A DNA stretch of 64,000 nucleotides. Source: Nymphaea colorata (Eukaryota > Streptophyta > Magnoliopsida > Nymphaeales > Nymphaeaceae). The notes under the pieces are model-generated. The model made no database searches. It was not told where the DNA came from and saw nothing but the letters and a program-made list of their open reading frames with translations. The position numbers and the translations under genes are program-made. Location: contig NC_045146.1 in assembly GCF_008831285.2 (NCBI RefSeq), positions 7,142,972 through 7,206,971 on the forward strand. Direction: 5' to 3'. This document shows positions 1 through 10,229 of the stretch, piece by piece. Each line of letters starts with the position of its first letter. The stretch's first letter is position 1.

Positions 1-1644
1 CTTTTTTCTTATAGTCCTTGAAAACTTGACACACATCAGATTTTTCAAAGATTAAGTAGAGATACAAATACCGAGAATAGTCATCTATAAAGGTGACAAA
101 ATACTTTTCGCCTATGTAACAAGGAGGGAAAGGTCCACAAACATCTCTGTGAACAATTCCTAATCTTTTAGTACATCGCTCGGCACCTTCTTTATATATG
201 TTAGTTTGCTTTGCCTTTATGCAATCTACACATATGCCTTTATCTGTAAAATCAAGAGATCGTAAGATCCCTTCATTTAAGAGTCTCCTTGTTCTCTTTT
301 CAGAGATATGACCCAAACGGTGGTACTATAGCATGTACGAATCATCCTTTATGGTACTATGCTTATTGCCACTTATACAATGACTAGAAACCAACAATTC
401 AGGAGATTAGATCTTTATATTCAATTTGTATAAACCATCACACAAAATAGCAGAACCAATTTCAACAAGATCTTTATAAATGAACATCTTTAAATTCTCA
501 AACTTTAAGCAGAAATCAAATTTGTCCAGTCTTGATACAGAAATTAAGTTTCTACTATATGATGGAACAAAGAAAACATCATGAAGATCCAAAACAAAGC
601 CAATATCAAGCATAATCTGGCATTTTCCTACAGCCTTCACATGTGAGTGCATTTTGTTTCCTGAGAAAATGCTCCTCTCATGTAGTGTTGGTTCCCTTTT
701 GCTTAGAAAGTCCTGTAAAGAATTGGCAATATGCACAGTAGCACCTTAGTCAATCCACCAGCTATTAATAGGAACATGTAACATATTACTTTCAAGTGAA
801 ACAAATGACATATTACCTTTCTTCTCTAACCAATTCTTTTACTTGATGCAGTCTGACTTCTTATGCCCTTTTTTCTTGCAAAAGAAATACATTATAGGAG
901 CTAAGTTAGTTTGCGCAGTTTGAGAAGAAGTTTGACCTGTTGACTTCTTCTTGGCATTCCTTTTCATTGAACTTTTCTTTATGCCAATTTTACCAGCCCC
1001 AGAGTGAGAAACCATATGTGCGCTTTGCAACTTATCACCCTTCATTCTTTCCTCCTCTTCAACATACTTAGACATCAATTCATTAAATGTCCATTCAGTA
1101 TTATGTGTGTTGTAACTGATCTTAAAAAGAGTGTATTCAATTGGTAAAGAGGTCAAAGTAAATAATACCAAGAAAGATTCAGAAATAGTCAACTTCATGT
1201 CATTCAATTGAGAAGCAATGTTCCTCATTTCTAACATATGCTAGCGAATGTTACCCCCTCCTTGATATTTCATAGATATTAACTTTAACATTAGGGTACT
1301 GGCTCTGGCTTTATGAGAGCTGACAAACTGAGCCTCAACTGCATCCAAGAACTCTCTCACCGTTCTACAAGGTGGGCTAGCACCACGTATGTTCTTAGCG
1401 ACCCTTGATTGCAAAAGCAACAAGCTTAGTCGGTTAGAACGCTCCCACTTGTCAAAGTACACTGTTTCATTATGTGTACTTTGTGGTGTAAGAGGAGGCG
1501 ACTCAGGTCGCCTCAAAGCCATATCCAAATCCATATACCCCAATGTAAACACAACATTTTCTTTTCATTCAGCATAATTTGAGTCATCAAGTAAATGGAT
1601 AGAATTTGAGCCTTTAAAATAAATAGAACCAGGCACTGCAGATG
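1..1644 (-). pseudogene. copia-A gag-protease-integrase pseudogene (partial)
   Basis: One reading frame runs from about 1644 to the window edge. Gag (1644-840) has the copia gag signature KENVVFTLGYMDLDMAL and EMRNIASQL. A zinc knuckle near 845-890 reads YFFCKKKGHKKSDC, with the first Cys of CCHC replaced by Tyr. The protease site near 745-770 reads WWID-stop-GAT, so the residue after the catalytic Asp is a stop. The pre-integrase part contains VFFVPSYSRNLISVSRLDKF and HRLGHIS. The integrase start near 150 reads VHRDVCGPF, containing the first catalytic Asp, then YFVTFIDDYSRY. In-frame stops occur at 1565-1567, 1238-1240, about 836-838, in the protease site, at 404-406 and near 328. It is clearly a dead copy. 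Confidence 0.85.
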
Positions 1645-1665
1645 ACAAAAGATATCAATAAGTTG
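1640..1665 (-). promoter_or_regulatory. probable 3' splice site upstream of copia-A gag
   Basis: On the minus strand a pyrimidine-rich tract ending CTTTTGTCATCTGCAG directly precedes the sequence that leads into gag. Copia-B has an equivalent tract ending TTTTTTTATTTTGTAG before the matching gag sequence (49,440-49,475). Conservation of a tract plus AG in both copies suggests the family splices an intron from its leader. The donor was not identified. Confidence 0.4.
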
Positions 1666-2244
1666 ACATGCATTATATGAGACAAACCATATGGAACAGT
1701 AAACTTAATAAAAGGCTCTTTATGTTTACTATTTCTAAGACAAATACCAGGGGTCATTAGGATACTACTTTGGTAATATACCTAATACGCACATATATTC
1801 CATCTTAACTTAGTCTAGTAAAACTAGGAAATGTAAATCCAAACTATAGTTAAGCATAACACATTTGGGTGTAAAATGACAGAACTATGTAAGGATCTAT
1901 TTTCCTATTTTACTCCACTTAGTCTCTTGAACATAACACACTACCTTTGGGTAATTATGTTATTTCAAATGAGAGTAAGTACAACATGAAACACTAATGT
2001 GCCTTTAAATCATGCGTAGTCACTTTGGTGAGGTATAACATGATTTAACTAATCATAGGCTCTTTACATTAGCGTTATCGTACAACTTTATGATCATGCA
2101 AGAAAATTAACTTTAGCATGATCCCAAATAAAACATGATACAAGAATATGTCATAATAACACATTTAAAATGAAACACACGGATCATTTCTGCATAATCA
2201 ACTTAATGCTATCTAAATTGTTCATTAAAGCTCCATAAAACATA

Positions 2245-2545
2245 TTGAATCGGTCCTGTATTGATCTAAAATGATCGAACCAATCCATTAAACACCCTAA
2301 ATGGACATGCAACCACATAAACCAGCATCCTTTAGTTTAGAACCGGTCCCGTATCTGTCCAAAATGAACTGAACCGGTGGAAAACTAGATGAACCGGTCT
2401 CAAACAACTCTGAATCGGTTCGAAAAAGCCCGAATAAGTTCTAAAACTGAATGAACCGGTCTTAAAACGGATGAACCGGTCCCGAGAGCGAAAGAACTGG
2501 TTTTAAAACAACTGAAACGGTCTGTAAATAACCCAAACCGGTTCT
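2245..2545. repeat. ACCGGT-motif array in copia-A leader
   Basis: About ten copies of a degenerate 9-mer close to GAACCGGTC occur every 15-40 bases, for example at 2341, 2373, 2391, 2453, 2472 and 2535. The core ACCGGT is its own reverse complement. The block ends several hundred bases upstream of gag, behind a plausible 3' splice site. A more decayed version lies at the same place in copia-B (50,070-50,300), so the array belongs to the element family. Confidence 0.7.
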
Positions 2546-2639
2546 GTTTTAAGAAACAGGCCGTGTGGATACGGATCGGGTCCGAGAGGACCAGACTCAA
2601 TCCAAAAGGAAATCAACAAACGGGCGGGCGAAAGTCGAG

Positions 2640-3367
2640 TGGCAATGAAAACGATTTTTTTTTTTAAAGACTTATGGATCCGGGTCGGGACAGGACTGAC
2701 CCGACCCGGGTTCGACCCGCCTTCTGCCCGACCGACTCCTGCTCGACCTGCAGTTTCAGGCAACGAAGAAACCGCCGCTCGCCTGCAATGGCAGGGAACG
2801 GCGGATTCGCCTCCGGCGGCCCTCCGGGGGCTTTGGGTGGGAGCCGGCGGATCTCATGGTGCCGCCCGGCGACGGCGAAGCCACCGGCGGGCCTCTCACC
2901 GGTCGACGCCCTCCCTACCGTCGTCTGTCCCTGTGCCCTAATGTTTTTTTTTTTTTTTTTTTAGATTTGGGCATGACCGGGAGGGCGACGGGCGTTTGGG
3001 TGGACGCCGACGGGTGCTGTCAGGGCCGTCCGGCGACGGCGAAAACCACTGGTGCACTCCCTCCCGAACGACGCCCTACTACGGAAGGCCAACGCCTTCC
3101 CCTTTCCCTTTCTCTATTCATCCATCTCTCCCCACACAGTGGGTGGGCGCCGGCAAGGTGCACGTCCGATGCCTCTCCCTGTTCCTTTCTCTGCGGCTGC
3201 AACGGAAACCCCAACGCTTCCATCGCCCAATCTGCAACAGAGGAAGGAACAGGTACGCCGATGCCCTCTTCTTCCACGTTTCTGCCCTATTCCCTTTGCA
3301 TGAAAAAGAAAAACAGAATGCAAAGGGGAAACACGCAGAGGAATCGTGGAGTGGGTCCATAACCCAT
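2640..3367 (-). other. GC-rich leader of copia-A
   Basis: GC-rich stretch between the LTR and the ACCGGT-rich block, with runs of T at about 2650-2665 and 2944-2962. Many short overlapping open frames exist on both strands, but none resembles a known protein and codon use looks random. Copia-B has a similar GC-rich piece with a T run (50,340-50,861). The likely role is untranslated leader, possibly a first exon spliced to gag, or sequence captured from a host gene. Confidence 0.4.
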
Positions 3368-3957
3368 TGTTGGAGCTTTGGGTCAAATCAAGATAGCACA
3401 CCAAAGAAAATGCATAAATCGAAAACTATTCATAAATCCTTGTGTTTCATAGGGCGGAAGTAGAACCTGTAGAGGCGACCGCCGACTGAATGTCGGCGGC
3501 TGTTGGTAGAACGGCTACAGTCCCCATAGAGTCGTTCCCCTGCGGAGGTAGCGGCGGCAATGGGTTTCTCTCCTCAGCCATAGCAGCCCAGTGATGGGGA
3601 CAGGCAATTCATGTATGGCTAAGGGGACCGATTACCCAAATGGGAAAAACTTGATGTGTCTCACTCCATCACAAGACACAAGTATTTATACTTAAGGGTA
3701 CGAAACAGATATGGACCCGTATCGACGCAAGACTATCCAGATGGGGAAATCCCAACAGATTAAAGATAGCTGGGTTTGCTTCTATGAGGCACTAGCCAGG
3801 GCAATCCTTCGATCAAACACTAAATTGTGAAGTGTTGGGCATATATTGGCTGCCTCACAAGATTTCCCAAAGCCGAGCTAATGGTTAGGGCAAGCATTAG
3901 CTCAGGGCAAGCGAGAGATGAAGGGATAGGGATAGGGCACATGGCCACTATCCAACA
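3368..3957 (-). repeat. 5' LTR of copia-A
   Basis: On the minus strand the segment starts TGTTGGA and ends TCCAACA, matching inverted termini with the TG...CA ends expected of an LTR. It lies upstream of the gag leader. A TATA-like TATAAATA (minus, 3683-3690) is followed by a segment that resembles the TATA region of the copia-B LTR near 46,350-46,380, including a shared TGTGATG core. A short open stretch starting ATGGCTGAGGAG lies on the minus strand inside the downstream half; its role is unknown. No clear initiator-Met primer site follows, so the inner boundary is less certain than the outer one. Confidence 0.6.
3683..3690 (-). promoter_or_regulatory. TATA box of copia-A LTR promoter
   Basis: TATAAATA on the minus strand within the LTR, about 270 bases inside its 5' end, where an LTR promoter would lie. 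The related copia-B LTR has a TATATAAA at the equivalent place (46,374-46,382). This is a sequence match only; no transcription start is known. Confidence 0.45.
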
Positions 3958-4494
3958 ATACTGACATTACAAAAACAAACATCAATAAAAGTTGAGTCTT
4001 TATCAATGTTCCTTGTGGAGGACATCAACAAAATCTGGTTAATAGCTAACGAATTCTATGGAATGTTAGCAAAGATACATGAAATTTCTTCGTGTCAAAG
4101 AAGTATGCTTTTATCGATGTTTGTTTGTGAAATGTCATTCATAGCTAAAGAGGGTGCGTTTGATGCACATGAAATGACTATGCATTGGCGGAAAAATCAT
4201 GACTTGTAAGGATTATCTGCTCATCATCAAACACCAAAACGATATCATCGCTCAGACAATTGAATTTAGTGAAATTTCACCCGGAAAAAAGTAGGGTCTG
4301 ATTTTTTTACCATTGATTTTTTCCTTGCCCGTTAAAGCTTTGTCTAGGTGCTCTTTTCTCTTTGCATCTCCTCTCCTCTCTCACTCCCCATTTAGCCCTC
4401 TCTCTATCGCTCAGACAACTAGATATGTTTCGTTTGTGTGTTTCTCTGCATCATCAAGGCTCAAAATTTGTGTTTATTTTTTTAGGCAATCAAC
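3958..4494. other. intergenic, nothing recognised
   Basis: Short sequence between copia-A and the hAT-like element. A 67-codon open frame (4006-4209) has no recognisable motif. A pyrimidine-rich stretch (4350-4420) resembles plant untranslated leader sequence but leads to no gene. Confidence 0.5.
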
Positions 4495-4502
4495 GATGAA
4501 AG

Positions 4503-5489
4503 CTATGTCACCGTGGTACGCGAGAATGGGTCGCATACCCGTACCGGTATGCCGGTACGGCAAAATGGGTATGGATTGGGGTTGAAACCAGATCCAAACC
4601 ACGAAAAAAAATCTTAGAAAGTAAAAAACCTTTGACGCCCGACCCTCATCTCCTCTCGACTTTGTCTTCCGGCGGGTGTTTGGGCAGATGGAGATGGTCG
4701 GCGATCAGCGACGAATGGTGACGGCGAACGGCGATGGACGGCGGTGACATAGACGTAAACCCATGGCCGACCCATTTCTTCTCCCTTCTTCGTTCTTCCT
4801 GCGACTGGCTGCTTGGGTTCACTGACCTTTTGGGCAGCGGCGGCGGATGGCGACCGGCGGACGGCAACGGTGACAGAGGCGACAGACGGTGGTTGGTCGA
4901 CGTTCGTCGTTCGGTTTCTTCCTTGTACAGTTGTTAGGGTTCAACTTTGATCAAATTTTGATGGCTTGATTTTCTTTACCTGTCTATGCTAGGGTAAATT
5001 CAAACGGTAGATTAATTCATACGATGCCCTTGTACCTTCGGTTCATCTTCGTCACTCTCCATCTCTTTTGCTAAATCCCTAACATAAGAGTAGTGTCCCT
5101 TGTTAATAGGCCGAAATTTCCTGCCGTTCTTTCATTTTCCTCTTTTTTGTTGCTATTTCATTTTCCTTTTTTTTTGCAAATGGTGGTTGATGTGAGGAAT
5201 TATGCTTATTGTCTTTTTTCTCTGCGGTTTGACCATTATATTGATTGTTTCAGTCCATATTGGTGAATATGAAGAACCATTTGTCCTCAAAGCAAAGTCA
5301 AATTTGGGGATGCTATTTCCATTTCTCTTGCATCTAAATAATGTGATGACATCATTTATTTTTCTTAAAATTTACAATTTTTAATTAAAAAATTAATATT
5401 ATTGCATAAAAAAAATACCGTACCCGTACCATAATTTGCAAAATCGCCGTACCCGTACCAATACCCGTACCCGAACAGCGGTGACATAG
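4503..5489. mobile_element. non-autonomous hAT-like element with perfect 8-bp target duplication
   Basis: A 987-bp element flanked by a perfect direct repeat GATGAAAG (4495-4502 and 5490-5497). Both ends carry the inverted repeat CTATGTCACCG. An 8-bp target duplication is the hAT superfamily signature. Just inside both ends are clusters of TACCCGTACC / GTACCGGTAC-like motifs (4540-4570 and 5415-5475), resembling subterminal transposase-binding repeats. No transposase is encoded. The GC-rich interior (4640-4900) differs in base composition from the flanks and may be captured host sequence, but no gene is recognised. Confidence 0.8.
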
Positions 5490-5497
5490 GATGAAAG

Positions 5498-8400
5498 TTA
5501 TATACATGTGGTTGATTTTAGGTATTTCTTGTGAGTTAGGGTTGTTGATTTTTTTACTTGAGAGAAACTTGTTTGCCGATTCTTGTTCGAAATAGATTTG
5601 AGGGAGAGGGTTGTTGGGTCTTAGTTCTGAAGTTCTGAGAAATCAAAGTTTCTCATCTCCCCAAAATTTCATGGTTGAGCACTCACTTTGTGGATTTGAA
5701 GCAAGAGGCATTACGTTGCTGTCTGCACCTATTTATGCAAGAAAAATTAAGTTTCATAGTTCAAAATTTCTCAAGTTTTCAGACACTTGGCCTATTCTAA
5801 GCAGCTTCTTCTCCCTTTATCTATTGGGGCTTATTGATATTCCCATTGCCCTCCTTCGAAGTATGCATCATCTTCCTTATCTGGTTTGCTATTCTGTCTA
5901 TCCTCTACACAATTTTATTTTTTTATTTTGAGGTCGTTTTGGAAATTACATATTTCTGTATCATGTAAGTTTGCTGTTTGAAGAACATGCAGTTAAAGGA
6001 ACATGATGTCACTATAAACAACTGTCTACAAAGTTATCCACAGTTTTCTTGTTTAACAAACTATGAAACTTTTTTCTTGAAAAATTTTCTCGGGCCATCA
6101 AACATGGACTAGATTTGGAAAAAGTTAAATTCTTCTAGCTGTACTTTTATAATGCATTCTTTTCTTTGAGAGAATTACCCGGTATGTTATGATTGGAATG
6201 TCAGTAAAGCTACAACGTTTACATGTAAAATTTTTCAATGTTACTTGTAGACTGTATGAATGAAACTTGTTATGGGTACTTGCTTCTGTTCCTCATGTCA
6301 ATGGAACTCTTGATCCAAAGTGCAAGGTCAGAAATCTAATAGGTTTGATCTTATATTCATGATTGGATCTCTTAAGATCTAAAATTTTGAAAGGATAGGT
6401 CCAAATTTGATGATTATAGGGTTTAAAAACTTGTATTTGGGTCTGATTATGTAAATACCAAATAAGTGTATAGTTTTTACCTAACTAACTAAGGGTAAGT
6501 TAACCACCTTTGAGCTGAAATCAGTTTGTATAGCCAAAATGAAAACCCATTTTTTGGTTATCCAAAACAAAATCAGGTTTTCACTATTGAAAACCTGGTT
6601 TTTCACGTGCCATACAACAGTAAAACCAAAACCAGGTTTCAAAAACCCAATTAAAAAAACTGGTTTTCTTGAAACAGGTTTTTACAAAAAGTGGTGCATG
6701 AAGTCTATATAGGTAAACTTCCAAGCTTTCAAAAAGGGTCAAATCTTGCTTGCAAACTTCAAAAAGCTATTACAGTCTCAACCAAGCTCCTTGAGCTTGG
6801 TTTAAAAAAAATTCAATATTGCACTCTTATTTTATGTTTTTCATGTTTCTAAAACTGATACCTCTCTGTTTTTATTTACAAAAACAAGAATATGATGTCC
6901 TTGGTCTTAGTGTATGTACATGATATGTTAGTTATAGACAATTCCAATAGTTTTGTCTTCTCTTTTGTCAAATGGTTAGGACAAGATTTTGGCTCTTTGC
7001 GTGGATCTTTTCGATGAACTAACATGGTAGGAGCAAAGTTTGGATGTATACCTATGTCAACATCCAAATCTCTAGATTCAAGCACCAGTACAATGTATCA
7101 CAATTCAATCTCTCACAGAGTTCTAAAATGCAACACACTATAGTTAGATCAAGTTCATAAGCAAAATATCATTCAGTTGTCAACAACACTACATAATTAG
7201 TCTGAATCCAATACGTCCTTAAAGAATTGTTAATCACACCGACATCTACCACAATACTATGCTATGACAATTTTATTGTCACCTATATGGCAACCCATCT
7301 TATCTTCCACAATTGAAGAAAACATGTCAAACTCATCTTCACTTTATCTATAATTGGAAATCAAAACAGTTGGTGTTCAAACATATTGCATCATCTCATC
7401 TTCTCACCAAACTTCTTCCTATTGATTTTTCAAGCTTCTTCATTCCGAACTCAACGTCCACTCTAGGCCACTGTGTTTTCAAGGGAATATTAAACAATCC
7501 AATGAAGAGGAGCATGGCAACTTATTGAAGCCATGCATGGAAAGGCACCCATTGAAGCCATACATACATGTTAAGCACGAACCACCTATTGATGTGCTGA
7601 AGCCATCTCACTCAAAGATGCCAAGGCAAGAAGTCACACCCAAGGAGAAGGAATTAAGAAAGGAAAGAGAATGCATGTAATAAATGCTTGTGTAGAAAAA
7701 TTAAAGGAAAGGAAAAGTATATTGTTGCCTAAATTTGTAAACAATCAACATTCTATTGTTGAAAGTTGTAACAATATAAATATCATGAAGCCTCATACCT
7801 CATGATATATAAAAAAAAAAGTGAGCATGTGAGAGAGGATGTAAGTTGATTTTCAACCAAACCCCTATACATGCATCTTGTTTAATTTCTTTCCACTCTC
7901 TCTCTATTCTATTATAGTTTGGCAATGTAATTCTGCAAAATTTTGATGCCGGTCATCTTGTATATGCATTGGGAATTTTGTAACTGATGGCATATTTTGG
8001 TGATCTTCTACAGCCCCACCTTCAGCCACTCTATAATTGTTCGAAGGGATGGTCGTTCTGCCTCGGGATTTTTGGGCACCTATTTCTTTCTCTGAACAGT
8101 TCTGTCCTATTGTCTTTTGCAATAGGTCAACTCCATGTTGTCTCTGTTGATGGCCGACGGCGTACTGCTGGATGACATGTCTTCCTTGTCGTCTATTGCA
8201 CACTCTTCAAATATAGAGCAGACACCCCATTAGTTGATGCTTAGTTGCTTTCCCCATGCCTCATATGTTCCTTTGACAATAACCTCCCTCCTCAGTTGTT
8301 TATGCTATGAATGTTCCTCAATGCCACAAGAGTTGTCCTTTATTTCTCCTAGTGTCATGTTTCGCTTGTTGGCACTTTCTTTTTTGGGCCATCTTTGAAC

Positions 8401-10190
8401 ATCTTCTAATGGTCCACACAACCCAATGCAATTTTTGCTCGTCTACTGTGAACATTCCCCACCTCCCTCAATAGGCCTGTGTCCCTATGAATTCAACTTT
8501 TACATAGCAGACATGCATATGGGATAATCCTAATATGCTTTGCTTTAAGGGCCTCATGAGTGCTGATGAGGAGGATTAGTTTGTACATTCCTATGACCCC
8601 ATATGCATATCTGCTAGCTCCACCTTTTGTTCTTGCATCTGCCTAGACATCATTTAGCGATCTTACCACTAACCTTCTTGCTATCCTCTAAACGATGATT
8701 CAAGTACTACCTTCCACATTACCTATTCAAATGACCATATTTTCAAGCTGGCCTCCCAAATTGAGGAATGTTCATTCTTACAGCAAGGCATGTTCTAAGT
8801 CTTAGGCAGACCAAGAGAAAGTCAGACCTACTCCACTAATGACAATTATTTACTTAGGAAATCTACTTGTATAGACATTGTAAATTTTTAGAAGTCAAAC
8901 ATGACCATTTTACCCATCATAAATGAGGTTTGGAATTGATTTGGTGAAGGAATTTCAAATGTTGAGGCCATGAACTAAACCAGAGCAAACTATATACTCT
9001 AGATTTCAAACACCAAGACCCATGTCACCCTAGATTCTCGCTACCTTTGAAATGACCATTTGCCTCTGATCACCCCATTTTGCCCTATTTTTCCTCCAAT
9101 TCATCAAGAAGAGACATGGAAATCTTGAGACTTGTTTTATACAAGATCAATTAGAATAATTTCCATCTCTACAAATGTCCAAGAATCCTCATGACAAGTG
9201 TACCATTTCACATTTGGTTAGAAATGGTCCAATAATTCCTGTTTCCACAGTCTTTCCACCATTTCTCATTATGAAAACATTTGTAGACCTGATTTGGCCC
9301 ACGATAGGTTCCCCTTAGTGTCAGCAGAGTATTTTTAGCTCCATTTCCCGTTTTCAAACTTGAATTATAGTGTTAGAGAAACCATTTCTATGAAATTGTG
9401 TCTCCTTTCTCCATTTTCACATATCTGATCACCATTTCTATCTAGTTCGAGCGAATCAACCCAGGTTGAAATGTGATCATATTCTTCAACATTGAATATG
9501 ACCATTCTCACCTTCAATTTGAACAATTCTATCATTGATTGAGCATTTGCAGTTTTCCAGTCACTCTTCGAGCGTTTGTGTCCAGACAATGTCAATAGTG
9601 ATTTCTAAACTAATTTTTGAGAGATTCATGTTGCTAATTTCCAATATGAACACACATATGGATTCTTCGTCACTCAAAGAGCATATTGGTATGCATTTTC
9701 CACACACAAGGTCAAACTTCTTGTTTCCCATTTTACCCTTCATATTTTCATTTACAAGGTCGATTTTAGTTTCATCAATTTAAAACAATGTAATTTTTCA
9801 AGGGCAAATTGAAGAATTTTGTAATCAAACTTGGCACACCCTTAGCTTTAAGTGTAACCCATGTATGTGGTCAGACTGCCTACCTAGCCATAAAGAGCAC
9901 AATATTGTGCCATGGGCAAAATTACCATTTCTACATGTGCACATTATTTATATAAACCTAAGTTTGGAGTTACATGAACTAAACATAGAATATTCATGCA
10001 TTAGACTTGAGCCTTGAAAATCTCCCACAGGGTATGAAGCTGCTTAGAATCAAACTTAACTAGGTTAGAACCTAATTGAACTTGTTGACCAGAACTGCAC
10101 CCAGTTTGACTTAAGCCTAACCTACATCTAAATAAGTCCAAACCTAGACCAAGGCTAGGTCCACCTTCTGAACACCGAGGTTGAGCCCAC
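5498..10190. other. anonymous AT-rich region without supported genes
   Basis: No open frame here shows a recognisable domain; the longest (99-106 codons) look like chance frames, several with non-ATG starts. About 7680-7870 contains a TATA-like ATATAAATAT and CT-rich sequence that could be an old LTR remnant, without a partner copy in the window. Confidence 0.45.
6520..6690. repeat. cluster of AAACCAGGTTTT-like inverted repeats
   Basis: Several copies of AAACCAGGTTT and its complement alternate within about 170 bases (for example near 6590, 6635 and 6660), so the segment can fold on itself. It could be a decayed MITE, but no target duplication or clean termini were found. Confidence 0.3.
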
Positions 10191-10229
10191 AAGGGTCCAT
10201 ACTAAGCCCAGAAGGGTGCCCCGACCTCA

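Larger units (their letters stand above)
1..3957 (-). mobile_element. Ty1-copia retrotransposon copia-A, 3' part outside window
   Basis: Minus-strand copia element cut by the left window edge. Reading down from 3957 it shows a 5' LTR (3368-3957), a long leader with a GC-rich part and an ACCGGT-rich part, then gag, zinc knuckle, protease, pre-integrase and the start of integrase. The order gag-protease-integrase before reverse transcriptase defines copia. Coding sequence stays in one frame over about 1.6 kb but holds several stops, so it is not autonomous. Copia-B (46-56 kb) is a relative with the same gag and leader layout. The reverse transcriptase and 3' LTR must lie to the left of the window. 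Confidence 0.85.

Noticed and set aside
2639-3463. Many overlapping open frames of 80-168 codons in the GC-rich leader of copia-A
   Set aside because: GC-rich sequence has few stops by chance. No frame has a recognisable domain and the frames conflict on both strands.
7904-8203. 99-codon minus-strand frame rich in Gln, His and Arg
   Set aside because: No known motif, no start context, and no related copy in the window.
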